Assembly (NCBI GenBank): GCA_047967505.1
Contig: CM106541.1
Reading direction: 5' to 3' (one strand)
DNA: 64,000 nt
Source: Dipteris shenzhenensis
Taxonomy: Eukaryota; Polypodiophyta; Polypodiopsida; Gleicheniales
Shown: piece after piece, positions 22,923 through 33,672 of the stretch
Position numbering within the stretch: position 1 is the first letter of the stretch
Layout of the letters: each line of letters starts with the position of its first letter
The notes under the pieces: model-generated
Databases searched by the model: none
What the model saw: the letters and a program-made list of their open reading frames with translations, nothing else
Told to the model about the DNA's origin: nothing
Made by a program: the position numbers and the translations under genes

Positions 22923-23450
22923 TACAAAACATTGCAAAGTATTCTGTCACTGCAAAAGACACAGCTTCTGCCTCACAAGGGTAAATTTGCAAAACTGATG
23001 AAAGTGGTATTTAACCACACAGTCACTTTCTAGTGACGATTTTGCATCAACAGGCAATAAGGATGATTCTATAACTCCCAATATCTCTGCGCATAGGCAT
23101 ACGATGCAATTTCTATGGCAACTTTTCACTGTCTTGTGGAGTAGTGGTCGCACAGCAAAAACAAGGCCTTTTTCTCAGTGCTTGCAGAGAACTTTCGCCT
23201 CAAAAAAGGGCCTCAAAATGGCCTCGTATCAGAAAAATCAAGTCACCATGGGCTCTGCCCTCTCCCACAGCATATATTGCCCTCTCGCCACACCATGAAG
23301 GGCATCTCAATCTGAGACAATGCACTCTTGCACTTTCTGACTATGCTACCTACAGAGATTTGCTCCCAAACTCGAAAAAGGAAAGAAACACTAGTCCTCT
23401 TACCAGGACACCGCAAAATTGGTTTGCTTTCTTGAGCTCCTTACCATGAA
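22923..23450 (-). other. Leader of Copia C between primer site and gag
   Basis: About 530 bp of untranslated leader, collinear with 28446-28973 of Copia D and 33689-34208 of the partial copy. Open frames here on either strand are not conserved and have no motifs. Confidence 0.7.
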
Positions 23451-23466
23451 CCAGGCTCTGATACCA
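23451..23466 (-). other. Primer binding site of Copia C
   Basis: On the minus strand TGGTATCAGAGCCTGG, directly downstream of the 5' LTR; complementary to the 3' end of initiator Met tRNA as in most plant Copia elements. Confidence 0.88.
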
Positions 23467-23817
23467 TGTGAAGATAGTGGGAGAGAGGGAAGGAGTCTCA
23501 CTTGCAGCTTTCTCACATAACAATGGGGGAATACACACAAAGATGGAGGCTGAAAACAGTTTTTCTCTTCTTAGTTGTGATAGCCAAAAGAACTCTAGTA
23601 CAAAGAAATAGAAGAACCCTATATTTGGGTCTTAAACCAAACTCAGCTAACTAGGGTGGCATACTAACTAAGCCACGAACTAGAGTACATAAGGATAGCT
23701 GTCATCCAGCTATTATTCATGGGCGTTGTACCAACTGCATCTGCAGCTAACAAGTCGGTGACATAAATGCACAATGGTCACCCTGGCATATTACGAGTGG
23801 AGCTCGATATCTCAATA
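23467..23817 (-). repeat. 5' LTR of Copia C
   Basis: 351 bp, minus strand, collinear with the solo LTR (12649-13000) and the LTR at 33321-33672. The outer end reads CTCAATA where the family has CTCAACA, one substitution at the terminal CA/TG. Confidence 0.93.
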
Positions 23818-24560
23818 GAAGCTTGGGCCTTGCGGGAAAACACTGCAAAATCGGTCACAAAGTGTTTATACCGTGATGTTTTCACTCGGTTTGTGTGTCC
23901 AATTGAGATTGTCAGTGACATGGGAACTCATTTTGTCAACAAAGTCATCAAGCGGATGAATGCTTTTTATATGGTGATTCACAAGAAGTCTTCCCCCTAT
24001 TATCCGCAAGCGAATGGGCTGGCTGAGTCTACCAATCATACATTCAAGAGGATCATGTCACTACTGGTGAATGAGCACCGCACAGATTGGGATGAAAAGT
24101 TGCTGGCAGCACTATGGGCATACCGCACTTCATTCAAGGTGGCGACAGGGTTGACTCCTTTTAAATTTACATTTGGGCTGGAAGCAATCACGCCAATCGA
24201 GCATATTGTTCCGAGTCAGAGGATTGCCATGGAGGACAGGCTTCTTCCACAGGACTCTATGGTATTCCAGTTGGATGTTTTGAACCAATTAGATGATTTG
24301 TGGCTAGAGAGCTATTATATCACATTGGAGGTTCAAGCTAGATGCAAGCGGAGGGTGGATTTGGCATCCAAGAAGAAATCTTTTGAGCGTGGGCAAGTGG
24401 TTCTTTTGTTCAAACTCGTCTTGGGAAAATGCCAGGGAAATTGAAATTTCGATGGCCGGATCCATTCTGGGTTTTTCATGATTGCGGATCAACATCATTT
24501 TATCTTGCAGATTTGCAAGGGCACATTCTTCCACATCTAGTTAATGGGTTTTAGCTTCAT
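23818..24560 (+). pseudogene. Gypsy K integrase core, 3' of the Copia C insertion
   Basis: Continues the frame cut at 18440: EAWALRENTAKSV, IEIVSDMGTHFVNKV (second Asp), YYPQANGLAESTNH (Glu), WAYRTSFKVATGLTPF, GLEAITPIEH, then FERGQVVLLFK. A frameshift follows and KLKFRWPDPFWV, GSTSFYLADLQG continue the C-terminal part. The core Asp, Asp and Glu are kept. Stretch 23860-24444 is open, so this half is the best preserved Gypsy part in the window. Confidence 0.9.
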
Positions 24561-26001
24561 CCATACCATCATGACGGTAGTCTTCAACGCCCGTTTCCCA
24601 TCTCTAATGAGGCACAGATTTCCTGGGTTGAGTTGGAGGTGGTCGATCCATCTCAAGAGGACACGTGGCATGATGATAGCAGTCTTCTATGAGGTCCTAG
24701 CCTAGCCGCCATGCAACTCACTATCATCAGGGTGGGATATTGGTAGTCTGAATTCCAACTCTTGCTCCATTGTTTGCATGTCTCAGTTGCTTGTCGTCAT
24801 CGCTCTTGCAGTTCTCTTGAGTGCATTAGTCTTCCAGCTCTCATCAGCACTCATGGTTATCTTGTTGATTCTCCTTCGCTTGGCCATGGGGATGGCCCAT
24901 GCTCAATTTCTCCCTCTTCTTCCATTGGTGCACATAGATTCTCAGTCAATTGATGCTTGTCTTCAGTGACTACGGATTTGTATTTTTAGTAGTATCGATT
25001 GGCAAAGGGTGGTTGTTCATCCGTGTGCATTGGCGCTTTGCCAGCAGTTGGCGGTAGGAACTGTGGTGGAGTTTTTTGACGAGCATCGAGAGCTAACTAT
25101 GCAATTGATTCGTCAATGTCTTTTTTTGGCTCTAGATGGAGCAATGATCATGCAACCAATGTGCACACCGGTGGTGATGGAGGCAGAATTTGGAGCTCCT
25201 ACTAAGGGTGAATACAAGCTAAGTGGATGTTCGGATGCTCGAATTAGGGATTTGTATCACTGGATTCTTAAGTCACTATTCTTATCGACCAAGAAGTATA
25301 CCATCACTCTTGGGACTTGAGGGATGATAGACATGGCTGAGGATAGGGTGGTTCCATGAACGTGAATCCTTAAGGAGCGGATTCATGCAGAGGCTTTATG
25401 AGTGGCAACTCATGCACTTCAATGCATGACTATCATCATGCTCACTCTGGATGTAGAGGGATCTTCTGGTGCAGTGGCTATGAAACAATGATAGAAGAAG
25501 CCTCGCCTTAGCAAGGGGGTGGTGTCTTCTCTTGCATTTTCAACTCTGATAGATCCTGATGCTGTGAGAGGTGTTTCCACTAGTGGGGTGGTGAAGATGT
25601 AGATTGTGGTGTCTACGTCGATGGCATTACCAGTCATGGCAGAATGGGTGACAGTGACTCCAATGTCTACCACAAAAGAGATCTTAGGTGATATTCCAGT
25701 GGTGGGAGGTTCTCTGACACAGTGGTGGATGGTGCAGCTTCAGCAGAGTGCTGCAACAACAACTACAAAAACTACTACAACATCAACGGTAGTGTCTGAT
25801 GTGGTGAGAGTGTCGATGATAGAAGTGTTAACAGTGACCTCAGAGTCTACAAGTGTATCACCAATATCTTCTGTCGGGTTCAATTTTTGGTTGCAACCTG
25901 CGCATGTCCAGCTATAGTTTTGTTCGAATGTGCTCTCGTAGATAGCTTCACAGATTGGTACGGGGGGAGACTTTGCTAGGGTGACCAGTCTAGAGGCGAA
26001 C
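24561..26001 (+). other. Gypsy K region downstream of pol
   Basis: Discontinuous open stretches on the plus strand (25009-25320, EFFDEHRELTMQLIRQCL; 25606-25917, Thr/Val-rich). No domain recognised. Position suggests an additional 3' coding region or untranslated part of the Gypsy element, later decayed. It is interrupted by M1 copy 2 at 26002. Confidence 0.4.
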
Positions 26002-27129
26002 GGGGATGTGCACAATTTTCGAGCAGAAACCTACGAGCAAAAAAGTCCGAGTGATAATTTTTAACACGAACCATGCTTGTATATTTCTTAAAGGAATATA
26101 CAATTCTTTCTTAATTGCTCATTTATGGAACCATATACTTACTTATTTTTCACAATAATCCTCATTTTAAAGAACATCATCTATATATGAACAACTAGTG
26201 AACACTTTAGAAATTCCTATAAATACCTCCCTACCATACTCTCTTTTGAGGATTTTGGTAATTCAATCAATTTAAAAGAGTTTCCATAATCTTTAGCAGT
26301 CCCATATTTGAAGGTCTCATGTAATAATGTATACCATACTCCATGGATGAGTAGGAAAAGGATATTGGAAACCTCGTACTTGAAGCCATTATAATCAATC
26401 ATAAATTAATCTCTAATACATTATCAAATATGGAAGGCAAGGTAGGGATTTTAAAAATATTCCCAGTTCTCTAAACCTAAGTACTTTTAAGGAAATGTGG
26501 TCTCTACTGAACTCCTTCCTACCATAATATGAATTAGGGAGAAGTTGTAACTCTCATATATATATTGAAATTTTATTTTTTTCTCTTTTAAAACTATAAA
26601 AAGTATAATTTTAAGCCTACTATTTCATAGATCATGAAATTTTGAACATTTTTCCTTTTTACAGCTCCTCAATCTGAGCTAAGGAGCAAAAGTTATGACC
26701 CCTTTCGCATAGGCTCTCCAAGGGTATTTCACCGGCGGTGGGACAAGCTCTTCAAAACATATTCCTCTAGCAAAATGCACTTAGATGGTCTATTAAAAAG
26801 GTACTATTTATTTTTTTAAGGTTATCCTTAGGAACTGTAAAAAGGATATTTGCTCAAAATTTCATGATCCAAGCAATGGTGAAAGCAAAAGAAAGGATTT
26901 TTGAAAGTCATAAAATAAGTCACCACTTGGACATTATATATGTATATTATATAAAGGTATATTTATATTTATATCTATTTATCAATGTTTCATATTTACT
27001 TACATATTCCTTGAAATAATTTGGAATTTTTTGCTTCCCAAAAATGACTTGAACCTATATATTTTGACCCCTCCCACCTTTTGTCCGCTCATCGCTCGAG
27101 GGTTTTTGCTCAAAAAATGGAAACCCCCA
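26002..27129 (-). mobile_element. M1 family element, copy 2 (inverted relative to copy 1)
   Basis: 1128 bp, matching copy 1 (1873-3006) along its length on the opposite strand. The left end GGGGATGTGCACAATTTTCG resembles copy 3's GGGGACGAGCATTTTTCG; the right end is GGAAACCCCC. Flanks AGGCGAAC (25994-26001) and AGGCGGAC (27130-27137) could be an 8-9 bp target duplication with one mismatch. No coding capacity. Inserted in the 3' part of Gypsy K. Confidence 0.65.
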
Positions 27130-27846
27130 GGCGGACATCACATAGTTACACATGGAAAATGAGTCTCTGTGAGGTCAACAAGAGCGGGTGTGGCAATTGA
27201 AGGACCGGATGTCAATCCTTGAAGCCAGAGTTCAAGTGGCAGAGGCACATCCAGAGGCCACACAACAGCTGCATGCAGAGTATGTGTCGAGCATTAAGCA
27301 GTCCTGAGTTGCTATGTCAATGTACGACCGATGCGCTGGTGGGGTATTTGCGGGCTTTTCTGGGAAATGTGAGTGTTAACATGGAGCAGATGGGCTCGCT
27401 CCTAGAAGCTTTGCAGGGTGATGTGAGAGTGAAGTGGGATATGCAGGTGGCCAGATGGAGTGCAGCTGTTGTTCCACAGACCTACTGGGAGCTAGTTCCG
27501 CACAAAAGACAAACCAGGCCGGATGGAGATGCGGGTCCTGGTGTGGATTCTAGTCAACAACAGGGTCCATAGGTGCTGGCTAGTTGTGGACCGAAAGGCT
27601 CTAGCACTTCTTTTGGTAGTGGTGGTACGGATAAGGGGAAAGGAGTGGTTGCGAAGGCAGTACAGATTGAAGAGGATTGGCAAGCCAAATATGATGAGTT
27701 GGTAGAAGGCATTGTGGAAGCCGTTCTCCACAATAGCAAAAGAATTGATGCACTAAAGCGGCAAAGGCATTCACTTTGTCTATGGTTGGAATTGTGCACC
27801 CATTCTTTTAGTCTATCCTTACCTCCTCGTCCTCCTTGGTGGAAAG
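27130..27846 (+). pseudogene. Gypsy K 3' coding remnant, coiled-coil-like
   Basis: One frame with stops reads MENESL, then VWQLKDRMSILEARVQ and AEAHPEATQQLHAEYV, with heptad-like spacing. A second stretch (27219-27572) and its in-frame extension to 27846 contain GSLLEALQGDVRVKW and WQAKYDELVEGIVEA. The region looks like a helical structural protein rather than an enzyme. It could be an extra 3' ORF of Gypsy K or unrelated sequence. Copia D interrupts it at 27847. Confidence 0.4.
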
Positions 27847-28429
27847 TATTGAGATATCGAGCTCCACTCGTGATATGCCAAGGTGACCGTTGTCCATTTA
27901 TGTCACCGACTTGTTAGCCGTAGATGCGGTTGGTACACCGCCCATGAATAATAGCTGGATGCTCGGGGGGGTCACTATGTATAAACCCTCTATATCACGT
28001 GCGTTCAAGGCCTATATTTAAAGTCCCTTATCTGTAAAAAATTTCATTAATAAAATGTGCCCCTTTTCTATACAAATCTGTAAATTTTTTCCAAAACTAT
28101 TTTAAATAGTCCCTTATGTATATTTATTTCTGTAAATTTTAGAAATAAAAAAAATCCTTCTGTTGAACTCACGTGATAGGGTTACATATGATGAGTGACC
28201 CCCCCGAGGCTGGATGACAGCTATCCTTACGTACTCTAGTTCGTGGCTCAGTTAGTATGCCACCTTAGTTAGCTGAGTTTGGTTTGAGACCCACATATAG
28301 GGATCTTTTGGCTTTCACAACTAAGAAGAGGAAAATTGTTTTCAGCCTTTTCCTTTGTGTGTATTCCCCCATTGTGTATGTGAGAAAGCCGAAAGTGAGA
28401 CTCCTTCCTTCTCTCCCACTATCTTCACA
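27847..28429 (+). repeat. 5' LTR of Copia D, containing a MITE
   Basis: 583 bp including the 247 bp MITE and its 8 bp duplication; about 328 bp of LTR remains. Compared with 33321-33672 it lacks about 24 bp near 28300 (the stretch with TTCTATTTCTTTGTAC). Confidence 0.88.
27962..28208. mobile_element. hAT-like MITE, copy 1
   Basis: 247 bp with perfect 15 bp terminal inverted repeats CTCGGGGGGGTCACT and an exact 8 bp target duplication GCTGGATG (27954-27961 and 28209-28216). The uninterrupted site is seen in the sister LTR (AATAGATGGATGACAG region, 33425-33440). AT-rich interior, no coding. An 8 bp duplication points to the hAT superfamily. Confidence 0.93.
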
Positions 28430-28445
28430 TGGTATCAGAGCCTGG
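28430..28445 (+). other. Primer binding site of Copia D
   Basis: TGGTATCAGAGCCTGG directly after the 5' LTR, identical to Copia C. Confidence 0.9.
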
Positions 28446-28973
28446 TTCGTGGTAAGGAGCTGAAGAAAGCAAACCAATTTTGCGGTGTCTTGGTAAGAGG
28501 ACTAGTGTTGCTTTCCTTTTTTGAGTTTGGGAGCAAATCTCTACAGGTAGCACAGCCGAAAAGTGCAATAGTGCATTGTCTCAGATTGAGACACCCTTCA
28601 TGGTGTGGCAAGAGGGCAATATATGCTGCGAGAGGGGGCAAAGCCTTCGGTGACTTTATTTTTCTGATTCGAGGCCATTTCAGGGCCTGTTTTGGAGGTG
28701 GAAGTTCTCTGCAAGCACTGAGAAAAAGGCCTTGTTTTTGCTGTGCAACCATTGCTCTGTAGGTCAATGAAAAGTTGCCGCAGAAATTGCATTGTATGCC
28801 TATGCGCAGTGATATCGGAAGTTACAGAATCATCCTTATTTCCTGTTCATGCGAAATCGTCACTAGGAAGTGACTGTGTGGTCAAATACCACTTTCGTCA
28901 GTTTTGCAGATTTGCCCGTGTGAGGCAGAAGTTGTGTTTTTTGCAGTGACAGAATATTCTGCAGTGTTCTCTA

Positions 28974-29862
28974 ATGGCGTCCGATTCTCTTTCACAGATT
29001 GTCATTGAAAAGCTTGACAAGAACAACTTCCAAGCATGGAAGTTTAGAATGACGAATTTCCTTATGGGAAAAGGCTATTGGGAGTTCATTATAGGAAATG
29101 AAGAAGAACCAGTTCTTCCTAATGTTCCCAATCAACAGGAAATGCAGGCATTTAAAGGATGGCATGAGAGAGCCAGAAAAGTTATGTACTGGCTGTCTAT
29201 CAGTATTTCGGATTCTATGATTCTGCATATTCAGGATGCAAGTACACCAAAGGAGGCATGGGATACTTTAGCAAAAATGTACAGCACAAATACACAAGCC
29301 AGGAAAATGCAGCTCAAGTAGGAGTTGCACAATGTGTAGAGAGAAAATATGAGCATCAATGACTACCACATGAAGGTGAAGAAAATTGCAGATGCACTTG
29401 CTTCCATTGGGTCGCCAGTGGAAGATGATGATTTAGTTTCTATGACCTTGAATGGCCTAGGAAAGGATTATGCACAATTCTGGACATCCATTGCCATCCG
29501 TGAAAAATTCCCTGATTTTGAGAAGTCGTTTTCTCTTCTATTTTCTGAAGAGCAGAGAAATGGTGGTGCATCTTCTTTAGGAGAAACTTCAAAAGAAACT
29601 GTCTTCTACTCAAATGCTAGAAGAGGTAGAGGCAGAGGCAGAGGTAGAGGAGGCCGATCTGGAGGCCATGGTAGAAATCAGAATATGCAACGAACTCAAG
29701 AAAACCAGTCCTTTAGAGGAGGGCGTGGCAACTTTAGAGGCAGGGGGAGCCAAAGAGATCGTGGTGGATGGCAGAGAGGCCAAAATGCAAACAGCAATGT
29801 TGAATGCTAGTATTGTGGTAAAATGGGTCATATGGCTAAAGACTGCTACAAAAAGTAGAATG
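28974..29862 (+). pseudogene. Copia D gag
   Basis: Starts ATGGCGTCC at 28974. SQIVIEKLDKNNFQAWKF, MGKGYWEFI, KEAWDTLAKMYST, then TAG codons at 29319-29321 and 29337-29339 where Copia C has CAG. The frame continues NDYHMKVKKIADAL, LNGLGKDYAQF, and the RG-rich stretch (RGRGRGRGGRSGGHGR). The zinc knuckle C..CGKMGHMAKDC carries a TAG at its second residue and another after YKK. Apart from stops the frame is well kept over 290 codons. Confidence 0.88.
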
Positions 29863-31443
29863 ACATTATGAATGGAAAATTGCAGCAAGGCAATTATGCA
29901 TCCTCTAGTAGACAGGGTGATGAAAGAAATGAGCATTTGTTTATGGTGCAACACATGACCAATTCTGTGACAAGTGCAGAAGAAAGTAATGATGTGTGGT
30001 ATGTTGACTCAGGTGCGTCAAACCACATGACAGGTCATGCAGAATGGATGCAGGATGCAAGAAAAATGGAAAGACCAGGATTTGTGTAGACTGGTGATGA
30101 TACTGCACATCCTATTATGCAGATTGGTAAAATTCCTTTGTCTATGCAGGATAGGAAAAAGAAATACCTGTGTGATGTATTTCATGTCCCAAATATCACC
30201 AAGAACCTGGTCTCTATTGGTCAAATAATAGGGCAGGGCTTGCAGGTCAGATTTAATCCTCATGGATGCTTTGTTGAGGATATGAAAAATAACGGTCGCT
30301 TGATAGCAAAAGGAAAGAAGAAGGGCAGGATGTTTACGTTGGATGCGGACATGCCTAAATTGAGTGTAGCAATGTTTGCGCATGGGACCGGTGTAGTTAA
30401 AGATATTGATATCTGGCATAAACGCATTGGTCATGTTAATGTACAACGACTTAAATCAATGCAAGCCCAAAATATTGTTGCAGGATTGCCTAAATGCAAG
30501 GTTGCAGAAATGTATAAGGTATGTGAAGCCTGTCAATTTGGAAAATAGGCAAGGAAACCATTTCCTAGACATGTTCAAGAGAGTAAGAAGCCATTGGAAT
30601 TAATCCACTCTGATGTGTGGACTACTAAAGCCGCATCTATTGGAGGCTGTCATTACTTTGTCACTTTTATTGATGACTATAGTAGAAAAGTTTGGGTGCA
30701 TTTTATGAAAAATAAAAGTGAAGTGTTTGGGCATTTCAAAGCTTTTAAAGCTATGGTTGAAAAAGAAACATGCCTGCAAATAAAATGCCTAAGGTCAGAT
30801 GGAGGGGGAGAGTACCTCTCAAATGTCAAATGAGTTTGCAAGGTTCCTGCAGGAGCATGGCATAAAGCAGCAATATTCATGCAGTCATACCCCACAGCAA
30901 AATGGACTTGCAGAAAGGAAAAACAGGCATATTGGAGAGGTATCTCGGCTCATGCTAAATGAAAAAGACCTACCAGATTATTATTGGGCTGAAGCAGTTG
31001 CTATAGCAGTTTACATAATGAACAGGACTCCCACTGCAGTAAAACATGGCATGACGCTAGAGGAGATGTATACTGGTAGGAAACTAGATATTTCTCATTT
31101 GAAAATTTTTGGTTGCATCGCCTATGTTCATGTGCTAGATGAGTTGAGGTTCAAGTTGGATCCAAAAGTTGAGAAGTGCATCTTTATTGGTTATTCTCTG
31201 CAGCAGAAAGGGTATAGATGCTATAACCCTTCTACTAATAAGTTTATAGTGAGCAGAGATGTTGTTTTTTATGAGATGAGCAGCTGGTATAAACCAGTAA
31301 ATGTGATTGATGATGTCGATGCACAAAATGGTAATGCTGCACAGAATTCACAACAACAATCACAAAATATTAGTGGACCTGTAGTGTCCTCTAGTCTCCC
31401 TCTAGTAGTGGTTCACATACTTCGCCATGGCCAGGCAGATTGA
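29863..31443 (+). pseudogene. Copia D protease and integrase
   Basis: Protease DSGASNHMTG with the DSG at 30006-30014. GAG-pre-integrase zinc region: WHKRIGHVN and CEACQFGK followed by TAG where B has CAG. Integrase core: YFVTFIDDYSRKVW (first Asp), RSDGGGEYLSN (second Asp, intact), then a frameshift at about 30830, and QQNGLAERKNR with the Glu. The C-terminal part has IFGCIAYVHVLD and KCIFIGYSLQQKGYRCY, ending in a Gln/Asn-rich linker. The catalytic residues are all present but a frameshift and stops prevent a single product. Confidence 0.9.
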
Positions 31444-31481
31444 GATGAGGAGAATCTCCTCAAAGAAATGCAGATAGTGGT

Positions 31482-33305
31482 ATGCAAGTATCACGAAAAG
31501 GAAAAGAGAAGATAGATCAAGCCATGTTTGATGTGAATGCAGGTCACTCTTATGTGGATGGTGAATCCTGTCGCTCAGAACAGAGCATTGATGATGAGTT
31601 GGGTATTCCTTCTATTGTTACACCTAGAATAAGGAAGACCAGGGATGTTTTGAGAGAACCTGGAAGTGAGCCTGATTTGCGTAGGTCTACCATAGTTAGG
31701 TATCCTGTGGATAGGCTGAAATATGATGGATTTACAGCCATTCACTATGCCTATATGGTCAAAGTGATACAAGAATCAGAACCCACTTCTTTTGAGCAAG
31801 CCATGGGAAAACAAAAATGGGGGAAAGCCATGGATGAAGAAATGGATGCCTTGGAAGCAAATGCTACATGGGAATTGGTGCCTTTGCCTAAAGACAAGAA
31901 TGCAATTGGCTGTAAGTGGGTTTATAAGGTGAAGCACAATGTAGATGGTTCTATGAACAGATACAAGGTAATATTAGTTGTCAAGGGGTATGCACAGACA
32001 TATGGCATTGATTATGAAGAAACATTCAGTCCGGTTGCAAGGATGGCAACCGTAAGAGCAGTCATTGCTATGGCTACATCAAAGGGATGGTCTTTACATC
32101 AGATGGATGTAAATAATTCCTTCTTGCATGGTGATTTGCAAGAAGAGGTCTTTATGGAGCAACCACTAGGTTATGTTCATGCTGTTCATCCTGAATTTGT
32201 TTGCAGGTTAACGAAAGCCTTGTATGGCTTGAAGCAAGCACCTAAAGCATGGCTGACAAGGTAGGAAAATATCGTGTCACTATTGGCTTTCAGATTTCCA
32301 AGGCAGATTTCTCACTTTATGTGAGAAAAACAGAGAAAGGTAATATGCTGCTTGTCATTTATGTTGATGATTTGATCATCACAGGTGATAGTGATGAAGA
32401 TATCCTTCATGTGAAAATGCTATTGAAGTAGAAGTTTGAGATGAAGGATTTGGGAGAGCTGCGTTATTTCTTGGGCATTGAGGTGATTAGATCACCAAGT
32501 CGGATACGGCTCTTTCAGAGGCAGTATGGATTGGACATGCTGTCCAAATATGGGATGACAGGCTGTAAGCCTATTTCAGTTCCTTTGGAGCAGAATGTGA
32601 AGCTGAGCGCAGATGCAGGTGAGCTTCTGGAAGACCTACTATGTATAGACGCATAGTAGGAAGTTTGATTTATATGACTATTACCAAGCCAGATTTGAGC
32701 TATGCTATTGGATTGGCAAGTCAGTTTATGCAGGCTCCAAGGAAACCGCATTTGGATGCGGCTAGACGCATACTCGGGTATGTGAAGTCCACATTGCAGT
32801 ATGGACTATTTTATGAGGCTGGGGTTCAGATACAGTTGCATGGATACACTGATGCTGATTGGGCTGGTAGTATTTCTAATAGACGATCTACCAGTGGATA
32901 TGTGTTCTCTTTTGGGAGTGCTGCAGTCAGTTGGAGCAATAAGAAACAGCCTACAGTTGCCTTGTCGAGCATAGAGGCTGAGTACAAGGGTGCAGCAATG
33001 GCTGCATGTGAGGTAGCTTGGTTGCATAAGCTACTTTATGATATGCATCAGTCTATAGATGGGCCAGTTGTCATTTATTGTGACAACATGAGTAGTATAC
33101 ACTTGGCAAATAACCCAGTCTATCATGCTAGAACAAATCACATTGAGGTGCATTATCACTATGTGCGGGAGAAGGTTTTATTAGGTCTTATTGATCTAGT
33201 TTACATCAGCACAGAGGATCAGGTAGCCGACATATTCACGAAGGCATTGGGCGCAGAGAAGTTGCGCAAGTTCAGAGACCTGCTTGGTGTGCAGGAATTG
33301 GGATT
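31482..33305 (+). pseudogene. Copia D reverse transcriptase and RNase H
   Basis: Open for 260 codons from 31482: PTSFEQAMGKQKW, CKWVYKVKHNVDG, LHQMDVNNSFLHGD, KALYGLKQAPKAW. A frameshift at about 32255 leads to VIYVDDLIITGD, with YVDD at 32360-32371, then a TAG and MKDLGELRYFLGIEV. After another shift the connection and RNase H run open (32641-33360): TDADWAGSISNRRSTSG, ALSSIEAEYKGAAMA, YCDNMSSIHLANN, VADIFTKALG. RNase H looks intact. This is the best copy of the family here. Confidence 0.92.
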
Positions 33306-33320
33306 GAGCTCGAGGGGGAG
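33306..33320 (+). other. Polypurine tract of Copia D
   Basis: GAGCTCGAGGGGGAG, immediately before the downstream LTR. It overlaps the 3' end of the open RNase H frame. Confidence 0.88.
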
Positions 33321-33672
33321 TGTTGAGATATCGAGCTCCACTCGTGATATGCCAGGGTGATCATTGTGCATTTATGTCACCAACTTGTTAGCTGCAGATG
33401 TAGTTGGTACACCGCCCATGAATAATAGATGGATGACAGCTATCCTTATGTACACTAGTTCGTGGCTCAGTTAGTATGCCACCTTAGTTAGCTGAGTTTG
33501 GTTTGAGACCCACATATAGGGTTCTTCTATTTCTTTGTACTAGAGTTCTTTTGGCTTTCACAACTAAGAAGAGGAAAACTATTTTCAGCCTCCACCTTTG
33601 TGTGTATTCCACCATTGTGTAAGTGAGAACGCTGCAAGTGAGCCTCCTTCCTTCTCTCCCACTATCTTTACA
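33321..33672 (+). repeat. Downstream LTR of Copia D, shared with a second internal region
   Basis: 352 bp, TGTTGAGATATC to CTTTACA, same length as the solo LTR. It is followed directly by a primer binding site and leader, so it is at once the 3' LTR of D and the 5' LTR of the next, partial element. Confidence 0.93.

Larger units (their letters stand above)
18441..23817 (-). mobile_element. Copia C, full-length LTR retrotransposon nested in Gypsy K
   Basis: Flanked by GAAGC at 18436-18440 and 23818-23822, a perfect 5 bp target duplication. It has two LTRs, a primer site and a polypurine tract, and its domains run gag, protease, integrase, RT, RNase H on the minus strand. It splits the Gypsy K integrase between its first and second catalytic Asp codons. 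Coding region is decayed (see parts). Length 5377 bp is ordinary for Copia. Confidence 0.95.
27847..33672 (+). mobile_element. Copia D, near-complete LTR retrotransposon
   Basis: Both LTRs, primer site, gag, protease, integrase, RT, RNase H and polypurine tract are in order on the plus strand. The first LTR starts TATTGAGATATC (family TGTTGAG), preceded by GAAAG. The downstream LTR is not followed by GAAAG but by another primer site and leader, so this element is joined to a second one. Same family as B, C and the solo LTR. Confidence 0.93.
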
